In this document: positions 49,800 to 55,127 of the stretch, piece after piece | Position numbering within the stretch: position 1 is the first letter of the stretch | Layout: each line of letters opens with the position of its first letter | Assembly: GCA_036644995.1 (NCBI GenBank) | Contig: JAVXOZ010000012.1 | Span: forward strand, 1 to 55,127 | DNA: 55,127 nucleotides | Direction of reading: 5' to 3' | Source of the DNA: Cryptoclostridium sp036644995 | GTDB lineage: Bacteria > Bacillota > Dehalobacteriia > UBA7702 | Program-made: the position numbers and the translations under genes | Notes under the pieces: generated by a model | Told to the model about the DNA's origin: nothing | Databases searched by the model: none | The model's input: the letters and a program-made list of their open reading frames with translations, nothing else

Positions 49800-50803
49800 G
49801 TGTGAATATTTTAGCTATTGAATCCAGCTGTGATGAAACTTCCGCAGCGGTTATTTGCAATGGCAAAGAAATAAAATCCAATATTATATATACCCAAATA
49901 GCAACCCATAAAGCTTATGGTGGCGTGGTTCCGGAAATAGCCTCTCGGGAGCATCTGCGTAAAATTTCAACTGTGGTGCAAACTGCCATAGCTGAAAGTG
50001 GGGTGGCGCAGAGTGATATTGATGCCATAGGCGTAACTGAAGGTCCAGGGCTTATAGGCTCACTTTTGGTGGGCTTATCATATGCCAAGGCAATGGCGGC
50101 TTCCCTGGATGTGCCTCTTATTGGTGTGCACCATTTGGCAGGGCACCTTTATGCGGGGATAATGTCCGGTGATAATTTAGAGCCACCTTTGGCAGGGCTT
50201 ATTGCCTCAGGCGGCCACAGTACCTTGGTATTTATGGATAAACACCTTAATTTTGAGGTGATGGGCGAAACCAGAGATGATGCTCCGGGTGAAGTTTTGG
50301 ATAAGGTGGCACGTTCCATTGGTTTATCCTATCCAGGGGGAGCGGCTTTGGAAAAATTAGCCTTAAATGGTGATAAAAAAGCCATTGCTTTTCCCCGTGC
50401 TTGGCTGGAAGATGGCTGTTTGGACTTTAGTTTCAGCGGTTTAAAATCCAGCGTATTAAATTATCTTAATCGTTCCCAAATGAAAAGTGAAGATGTAAAT
50501 TTACCTGATTTGGCTGCTTCTTTTCAAGAAGCCTTGTTTGAGGTTTTGGCTGTAAAAGCTGTTAAAGCCGCAAAGTTGCGTAATGCGGATACCCTTATCC
50601 TCAGTGGTGGTGTGGCAGCAAATGGCAGATTGCGTGAAATTTTAGCGGAAAAAACCCAAGGAGAAGGTATAAAGTTTCATTATCCTCCAAAAATTTTATG
50701 CACAGATAATGGTGCTATGATTGGTGCTGTTGCATATTATAAATTTATCAACAACGATTTCAGTGATATCTCAATGAATGCGGCCTCCAATCTTTCCTTA
50801 TAA
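49796..50803 (+). CDS. tsaD: tRNA N6-threonylcarbamoyladenosine transferase TsaD
   Basis: A 335-aa ASKHA-fold enzyme that transfers the threonylcarbamoyl group to A37 of ANN-decoding tRNAs. ILAIESSCDETSAAV (5-19), GVHHLAGHLYAG with metal-binding His (~111-122), ASGGHSTLVFM and SGGVAANGRLRE are all present. Last gene of the tsaE-tsaB/rimI-tsaD unit. A hairpin at 50916-50962 lies downstream. Confidence 0.97.
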   Translation: MSVNILAIESSCDETSAAVICNGKEIKSNIIYTQIATHKAYGGVVPEIASREHLRKISTVVQTAIAESGVAQSDIDAIGVTEGPGLIGSLLVGLSYAKAMAASLDVPLIGVHHLAGHLYAGIMSGDNLEPPLAGLIASGGHSTLVFMDKHLNFEVMGETRDDAPGEVLDKVARSIGLSYPGGAALEKLALNGDKKAIAFPRAWLEDGCLDFSFSGLKSSVLNYLNRSQMKSEDVNLPDLAASFQEALFEVLAVKAVKAAKLRNADTLILSGGVAANGRLREILAEKTQGEGIKFHYPPKILCTDNGAMIGAVAYYKFINNDFSDISMNAASNLSL

Positions 50804-51232
50804 CCGCATAAACATTCACTTTCGCCACAAATAACGCATAATATTCATGCATAATTAAAATATGTATTTGTGGATAAAGTGGATAAGTTTTTTGATAACT
50901 TTGGGTTTTACTGGATATCCCTAAAGATTTCATTAAATATTTTGTGGACAACTTTAGGGATAAAACAAATGAATGCCAGCTAAAGACTGTGGAAGGATAT
51001 TATTCAAAATTTTACTGGTGAATTAATAATACCTGTTTAAAGGGTTGCTGTAATTGTATATATATACTGCCTATGAATATTATCAAATATAAATTCTTTT
51101 ATGTAAAAGTGTTAGTTTACCCACATAGTTAAAAAAATGCGGAGCATGGATATGTTAATGTATTGGGTTATTATTTATTGCTGATAAAAAGTGTAAAATA
51201 GTGATGGTTTTTATAAACAGAAAGGTAGTTTT
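50804..51232. other. 429-nt intergenic region with three DnaA-box-like sites and a hairpin
   Basis: Minus-strand DnaA-box-like 9-mers: TTATCCACA (50869-50877, exact consensus), TTATCCACT (50878-50886) and TTGTCCACA (50943-50951). A perfect 11-bp stem TATCCCTAAAG / CTTTAGGGATA (50916-50962) lacks a T run and encloses the third box. The rest is AT-rich with no ORF. Whether DnaA binds here is unknown. Confidence 0.6.
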
Positions 51233-51817
51233 ATGAAAAAATTATTAAGGGAAAGAATATTAAAAGAACGAGATGCACTCATGATTAACCAGGTTGTAGC
51301 TAAAAGCAATAGAATTTGTAAAGCAGTGGAAGATTGGATTATTACCGATAGTTGCAAAACAGTTTTTATTTATATTCCCACAAATAATGAAGTAAACGTT
51401 TATCCCCTAATTAATAAGCTATTATCCTTGGGGAAAACTGTTACTGTGCCCCTTTGTGTGGATAAAGGTATTATGATAGCTTCTAAAATTGAAGATTTAG
51501 AAACGGATTTAGTTCCGGGGCTTTATGGTATTTTAGCACCAAAAAAACAGAATCTCGTTGCAGTGCAAAATATTGATACTGTTATTGTGCCGGGTGTGGG
51601 CTTTGACAAATGCGGTAATCGCTTGGGTTTTGGCGGAGGTTATTACGACCGCTTCTTACCACAAACCAGAGTTGATACCAAAAAAATTGCAGTTTGTTAT
51701 GATTTGCAATTTGTAGATGATTTAGTGGTGGAATCTTGGGATGTTCCCATGGATATAGTGATAACAGAATCTAAAACCTATATAATGGAAAAGCCTCAAT
51801 TCTTTGCCAAAGTATGA
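51233..51817 (+). CDS. 5-formyltetrahydrofolate cyclo-ligase family protein
   Basis: A 194-aa enzyme converting 5-formyl-THF to 5,10-methenyl-THF. N-terminal LLRERILKERDAL is the basic ATP-binding helix, VFIYIPTNNEVNVYPLI follows, and VIVPGVGFDKCGNRLGFGGGYYDRFL (~119-144) is the signature. AGAAAGG precedes the ATG. A repeat copy begins 5 nt after the stop codon. Confidence 0.93.
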   Translation: MKKLLRERILKERDALMINQVVAKSNRICKAVEDWIITDSCKTVFIYIPTNNEVNVYPLINKLLSLGKTVTVPLCVDKGIMIASKIEDLETDLVPGLYGILAPKKQNLVAVQNIDTVIVPGVGFDKCGNRLGFGGGYYDRFLPQTRVDTKKIAVCYDLQFVDDLVVESWDVPMDIVITESKTYIMEKPQFFAKV

Positions 51818-51822
51818 GGATA

Positions 51823-52023
51823 TCACATTTGGTGAAATTGCAGACTGTGGATAAAGTCTGATATTGGGCAAAATCCCTTCCTGCCCACTGCTTATGTACA
51901 TCTATGTACACTGCACAGTCACTGTTTAGGTGGTTTACCGAATCTAAGGCTTTCTTAACATCCCGGCATTTTGTCAAAAAACTATGTTGTTTGATAATCT
52001 ATACTTCACCTTTGGTGACATTG
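51823..52023 (+). repeat. Dispersed 160-bp structured element, copy C5, with flanking palindromes
   Basis: The core (about 51841-52003) starts CAGACTGTGGATAAAG, has CTTATGTACATCTATGTACACTGC in the loop (51890-51913) and the hairpin TTGTCAAAAAAC/GTTGTTTGATAA. Flanked by 18-nt near-identical copies of a small palindrome: TCACATTTGGTGAAATTG (51823-51840) and TCACCTTTGGTGACATTG (52006-52023), two differences. Confidence 0.8.
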
Positions 52024-52096
52024 TTATAGCATATTAATTGCAATGTATTATGTTTGAAATGTAATAAAAAAATATTACGGTTTTCCGCAGTACACA

Positions 52097-52134
52097 AATA
52101 ACCCGGATTTTCAGTTAAGAAAACCCGGGTTATT
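52097..52134. terminator. Strong hairpin between repeat copies C5 and C6
   Basis: AATAACCCGGATTTTC pairs with GAAAACCCGGGTTATT (one mismatch) around loop AGTTAA. A T-rich tract (TTATTTAATAG) follows on the plus strand. It may be the terminator of the small minus-strand gene or of the cyclo-ligase gene. Confidence 0.65.
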
Positions 52135-52146
52135 TAATAGGCTGAG

Positions 52147-52351
52147 AGGTACCCATATGGGTACCTCAGGCTGTGGATAAAGTCTGATAACGGGCAAAAT
52201 CTCCAATCTGGGACCGCTTATGTACATCAAGGTACACTGCACGTCCCCAGCTTGGCGAGTTTTCCCCGTTCTAAGCCTTTCTCGAAAGCCTGTCATCTTG
52301 CCAAAAAACTATGCTTTTTGACAATCTGATAGGTACCCATATGGGTACCTC
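52147..52351 (+). repeat. Dispersed 160-bp structured element, copy C6, with perfect 21-bp palindrome duplication
   Basis: Core 52168-52330 (AGGCTGTGGATAAAG...GACAATCTGAT). It is bracketed by identical 21-nt sequences, 52147-52167 and 52331-52351, whose core GGTACCCATATGGGTACC is a perfect palindrome. The stem here is AACGGG/CCCGTT, in place of ATTCGG/CCGAAT in other copies, so pairing is kept. Confidence 0.9.
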
Positions 52352-52376
52352 TATAAATATATAATCTTGGAGTGAT

Positions 52377-52517
52377 TTATTGTTTTGCTTGTTTTTTTTC
52401 TATTTCATCCATTCTTGCCATTAATTTATCTTCACTTCTTTTTAATCTTCGCACTATAGAGATATATAACATCCCAGGGACACCAATAAATAATAGTACA
52501 GCCACCAGTAAACCCAT
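52377..52517 (-). CDS. 46-aa small membrane protein with charged C-terminal helix
   Basis: The ORF starts at ATG 52517 behind a perfect GGAGG site (TTTTGGAGGTTAAT) and a promoter 60-90 nt upstream. The peptide has one membrane segment (residues 2-22, GLLVAVLLFIGVPGMLYISIV), then RRLKRSEDKLMARMDEIEKK, an amphipathic helix likely to form a coiled coil in the cytoplasm, ending QAKQ. It resembles small phage-shock-like or holin-like membrane peptides only in layout; I recognise no family. It lies between repeat copy C6 and groES, on the opposite strand. Confidence 0.75.
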   Translation of the reverse strand: MGLLVAVLLFIGVPGMLYISIVRRLKRSEDKLMARMDEIEKKQAKQ

Positions 52518-52580
52518 ATTAACCTCCAAAATTTTGAATATTGTTGAAACTTAATCTTTAATTATCTCAATATAGAAAGT

Positions 52581-52609
52581 AGTATAGCACGATACAACAT
52601 CTTAAACAA
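52581..52609 (-). promoter_or_regulatory. Promoter of the 46-aa membrane protein (minus strand)
   Basis: Minus-strand TTGTTT (52609-52604), 17-nt spacer, TATACT (52586-52581) with an extended TGC. Confidence 0.65.
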
Positions 52610-52705
52610 CTAAAGTTTTCCAAACTACTTTTCGGAGCTGAGGTGGTAATTTAGAAAATAATTAAGAATTTAAAGAAGAAATTTTGGAAAAAGTTTCGAT
52701 AACCC

Positions 52706-52765
52706 TTGACATTGTGAAAAATAGATGTATAATAATTATTAGCACTCAACGAGAGTGAGTGCTAA
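52706..52765 (+). promoter_or_regulatory. groESL promoter with CIRCE operator
   Basis: TTGACA (52706-52711), 16-nt spacer, TATAAT (52728-52733), then the CIRCE element TTAGCACTC-N9-GAGTGCTAA (52739-52765), an exact match to the HrcA operator. It overlaps the transcription start, so HrcA would repress groESL until heat or misfolded protein titrates GroEL. Confidence 0.97.
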
Positions 52766-52810
52766 TATTTTAGTAAAAATTATATTTTTATATTTTAAGG
52801 AGGAACAATT

Positions 52811-53098
52811 ATGAAATTTACACCTCTTGGCGATCGTGCTTTAGTTAAAGTTGCCGAAGTTGAAGAAAAAACCCAGGGTGGCCTCATCGTAGCCGATTCC
52901 GCCAAAGAAAGACCCCAGGAAGCTGAAGTTTTGGCAGTAGGTAAAGGCAGACTTTTGGATAATGGCTCTTATGCACCTATGGAAGTAGCTGTTGGTCAAA
53001 AAATTATCTTTGCAAAATATGCCGGCGTTGAAGTTAAAGATGGCGATGATGCTTATTTGTTGTTAGAAGGCCGCGAAATATTCGCAGTTATTGACTAA
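52811..53098 (+). CDS. groES: Co-chaperonin GroES
   Basis: A 95-aa lid protein: MKFTPLGDRALVKVAEVEEKTQGGLIVADSAKERPQEAEVLAVGKG, with the mobile loop around EKTQGGLIVADSAKE (18-32), and VKDGDDAYLLLEGREIFAVID at the end. Strong AAGGAGGA site. Regulated by CIRCE together with groEL 32 nt downstream. Confidence 0.98.
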   Translation: MKFTPLGDRALVKVAEVEEKTQGGLIVADSAKERPQEAEVLAVGKGRLLDNGSYAPMEVAVGQKIIFAKYAGVEVKDGDDAYLLLEGREIFAVID

Positions 53099-53130
53099 TT
53101 TTTCGTTTAATTTAGGAGGAATAATAAAAG

Positions 53131-54762
53131 ATGGCAAAACAAATTATTTTTAAAGAAGATGCCAGATACGCTCTGGAAAGAGGCGTAAACGCTTTGGCTA
53201 ATGCAGTAAAAGTAACATTGGGGCCCCGTGGTCGTAATGTTGTATTGGAAAGAAAATATGGTTCTCCCTTAATCACTAACGATGGTGTTACCATCGCTAA
53301 AGAAGTGGAATTGGAAGATCCCTTGGAAAATATGGGAGCACAATTAGTTAAAGAAGTTGCCACCAAAACCAATGATATTGCCGGTGATGGTACAACAACT
53401 GCTTGTTTGTTTGCTCAATCCATTATTAAAGAAGGCTTAAAAAATGTAGCTGCAGGCGCAAACCCCATGGCTTTGAAAAAAGGTATCGAAATGGCTGTTG
53501 ATGCAGCTGTTGCCGGTATTAAAGAAAATTCTAAAATTGTGGATTGCAAAGAAGCCATTGCCCAGGTTGCATCTGTATCTGCCAATGATAACGAAATCGG
53601 TAATTTGATTGCCGATGCCATGGATAGAGTTGGTAACGATGGTGTTATCACCGTTGAAGAAAGTCAAGGCCGTGACACTTCTTATGAAGTTGTTGAAGGT
53701 ATGCAGTTCGACCGTGGTTATATCTCCGGTTATATGATTACCGATACCGAAAAAATGGAATCTGTTTTAGTAGATCCTTATATTTTAGTTACCGATAAAA
53801 AACTCTCCAATGTTCAAGAAATTATGCCTGTTTTGGAACAAGTTGCTCAAAGCGGCAAACAAATGCTTATCATTTGTGAAGACTTGGAAGGTGAAGCCCT
53901 TACCACATTAGTATTAAATAAACTTCGTGGCATTTTCACTTGTGTTGCTGTTAAAGCTCCGGGCTTTGGCGATAGAAGAAAAGCTATGTTGGAAGATATT
54001 GCTATCCTCACCGGTGCTCAAGTTATATCCGATGAAATTGGCTTAAAATTAGAAAACGCCACTGTTGATATGCTTGGTACTGCTCATCAAGTTAAAGTTA
54101 CCAAAGAAAATACCACCATTGTGGATGGCGCAGGCGATGCTCAAGCCATTGATGAACGTGTTGGTATGCTCAGAAAACAACATGATGACAGCCAATCTGA
54201 ATTTGACCGTGAAAAACTCCAAGAACGTTTGGCTAAATTAGCCGGCGGTGTTGCAGTTATCAAAGTTGGTGCTTCCACCGAAACCGAATTAAAAGAAAAG
54301 AAACTCCGCATTGAAGATGCCTTGGCAGCTACCAAAGCCGCTGTTGAAGAAGGTATCGTTGCTGGTGGTGGTGTTGCCATCATTGATTGTTTGCCTGGTG
54401 TTGCAGCATTAAAAGCTGAAGGCGATATTAAAACCGGTATAGATATTATCTTACGTGCTTTAGAAGCTCCTGTAAAACAAATTGCTTACAATGCAGGTAA
54501 AGAAGGCGCCATTGTTGTTGAAAAAGTTAAAGAAGCTCCAAAAAATGTTGGTTACAACGCTGCAACCAATGTATATGAAGATATGTTTGAAGCAGGTATT
54601 GTAGACCCCACAAAGGTTACACGTTCTGCTTTACAAAACGCTGCTTCCGTAGCTGCTTTGTTGTTAACAACGGAAACCTTAATTGCCGATATTCCTTCTA
54701 AAGACCAAGGAATGCAAGGTGGTGCTCCCGCAGGTGGCGGTATGCCCCCGGGTATGATGTAA
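53131..54762 (+). CDS. groEL: Chaperonin GroEL
   Basis: A 543-aa 60-kDa chaperonin. ATP-binding stretch KVTLGPRGRNVVLERKYGSPLITNDGVTIAKEVELEDPLENMGAQLVKEVATKTNDIAGDGTTTACLFAQ (~27-96), apical domain with VEGMQFDRGYISGYMITD, and a C-terminal GGxPxGGGMPPGMM tail. Normal length. Its transcript would end at the palindromes flanking repeat copy C7. Confidence 0.99.
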   Translation: MAKQIIFKEDARYALERGVNALANAVKVTLGPRGRNVVLERKYGSPLITNDGVTIAKEVELEDPLENMGAQLVKEVATKTNDIAGDGTTTACLFAQSIIKEGLKNVAAGANPMALKKGIEMAVDAAVAGIKENSKIVDCKEAIAQVASVSANDNEIGNLIADAMDRVGNDGVITVEESQGRDTSYEVVEGMQFDRGYISGYMITDTEKMESVLVDPYILVTDKKLSNVQEIMPVLEQVAQSGKQMLIICEDLEGEALTTLVLNKLRGIFTCVAVKAPGFGDRRKAMLEDIAILTGAQVISDEIGLKLENATVDMLGTAHQVKVTKENTTIVDGAGDAQAIDERVGMLRKQHDDSQSEFDREKLQERLAKLAGGVAVIKVGASTETELKEKKLRIEDALAATKAAVEEGIVAGGGVAIIDCLPGVAALKAEGDIKTGIDIILRALEAPVKQIAYNAGKEGAIVVEKVKEAPKNVGYNAATNVYEDMFEAGIVDPTKVTRSALQNAASVAALLLTTETLIADIPSKDQGMQGGAPAGGGMPPGMM

Positions 54763-54781
54763 GTCATTAAATTATTAATAT

Positions 54782-54995
54782 AAGGCGACGACACTTGTCG
54801 TCGCCTTCAGGTTGTGGATAAAGTCTGATATTCGGTAAAATCCCTTCCCATCGACTGCTTATGTACATCTATGTACACTGCACAGCCGCTGCTCAGGGAG
54901 TTTTGCCGAATCTAAGGCTTTCTTAATAGCCTGACATCTTGCCAAAAAACTATGTTTTTTGGCAATCTAAAGACGACGACATTTGTCGTCGCCTT
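54782..54995 (+). repeat. Dispersed 160-bp structured element, copy C7, inserted in the groEL terminator
   Basis: The core (54808-54969) starts CAGGTTGTGGATAAAG and has stem ATTCGG/CCGAAT. It is flanked by 26-nt near-identical hairpins (54782-54807 and 54970-54995, two differences; GCGACGACAxTTGTCGTCGC). Only the right hairpin continues into TTTTT, so it is the functional groEL terminator and the left one looks like its duplicate. Confidence 0.88.
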
Positions 54996-55028
54996 TTTAC
55001 TAAGTTCTCGATATTTTGAGGTAAAATT

Positions 55029-55127
55029 ATGAAAGCAGCAATTTTTGATTTGGATGGTACTCTTTTGGATTCTATGGGTATGTGGCGAAATGTATTGCCT
55101 AATTATTTAAAATCACTGAATATTACC
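55029..55127 (+). CDS. HAD-superfamily hydrolase, N-terminal fragment
   Basis: The window ends after 33 codons. MKAAIFDLDGTLLDSMGMW carries HAD motif I (DxDGT), with nucleophile Asp7 and general acid Asp9. LDSMGMW is typical of the beta-phosphoglucomutase/phosphatase subgroup, so a sugar-phosphate or phosphoglycolate-type phosphatase is likely. GAGGT precedes the ATG. The rest is outside the window. Confidence 0.88.
   Translation, partial: MKAAIFDLDGTLLDSMGMWRNVLPNYLKSLNIT

Noticed and set aside
50869..50951. Replication origin
   Set aside because: Three DnaA-box-like sites alone, without dnaA/dnaN/rpmH neighbours or a clear AT-rich unwinding element, do not support oriC.

Overview
The window looks like a low-GC chromosome segment from a Firmicutes (Bacillota) bacterium, most likely a Clostridia-like or Negativicutes-like anaerobe. 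This rests on gene order and family content (ylxM-ffh-rpsP-khpA-rimM-trmD-rplS-rbgA-rnhB; topA-trmFO-xerC-hslVU; rpsB-tsf-pyrH-frr-uppS-cdsA-dxr-rseP-ispG-proS; acpS-nnr-alr; tsaE-tsaB/rimI-tsaD; HrcA-type groESL), a T-box thrS leader, an SLH-domain protein and a clostridial 2[4Fe-4S] ferredoxin. I cannot resolve genus from sequence alone. No phage, integrase cassette, CRISPR array, rRNA or tRNA gene was seen; almost everything is housekeeping.

Layout. 1-2.6 kb: a CCCAAA microsatellite merging into a truncated repeat element, a GNAT gene, a long inverted repeat and an Ldh_2-type dehydrogenase. 2.6-13 kb: an orphan osmolyte-binding lipoprotein, then the SRP/ribosome maturation cluster and a ComM-like AAA+ gene. 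12.3-23.4 kb: alpha/beta hydrolase, membrane-anchored MurF-like ligase, Ddl, DprA, TopA, TrmFO, XerC and HslVU. 23.6-33.6 kb: translation factors, a 54-aa ferredoxin, and the isoprenoid/phospholipid/MEP-pathway run ending in proS. 33.9-38.8 kb: mostly minus-strand genes (two hypotheticals, two probable subunits of a polyprenyl diphosphate synthase, speD) around a plus-strand SLH/NlpC-P60 protein. 39-42.4 kb: T-box-thrS and leader-infC-rpmI-rplT. 43.1-50.8 kb: DUF2889, acpS-nnr-alr, a C26 amidohydrolase, type-4 UDG and the t6A genes. 51.2-55.1 kb: 5-FTHF cyclo-ligase, repeats, a 46-aa membrane protein, CIRCE-groESL and the start of a HAD hydrolase.

The most unusual signal is a dispersed, non-coding element of about 160 bp found in at least eight places (two truncated), always in the same orientation and just downstream of genes. 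It folds as one long hairpin plus a short AT-rich hairpin, and the long stem shows compensatory base changes between copies. Each intact copy is sandwiched between two near-identical copies of a palindrome of about 18-26 bp, while the palindrome itself differs from locus to locus. This looks like a structured, non-autonomous mobile element that targets terminator hairpins and duplicates them. It splits the ffh-rplS ribosomal cluster and borders groESL.

Other points: an NlpC/P60 domain lacking its catalytic cysteine, TrmD fused to a second RNA-methyltransferase domain, a TsaB-RimI fusion, an AUU start for infC, two isoprenoid genes whose promoters predict leaderless mRNAs, and three DnaA-box-like sites in an intergenic region, with similar sites in some repeat copies.
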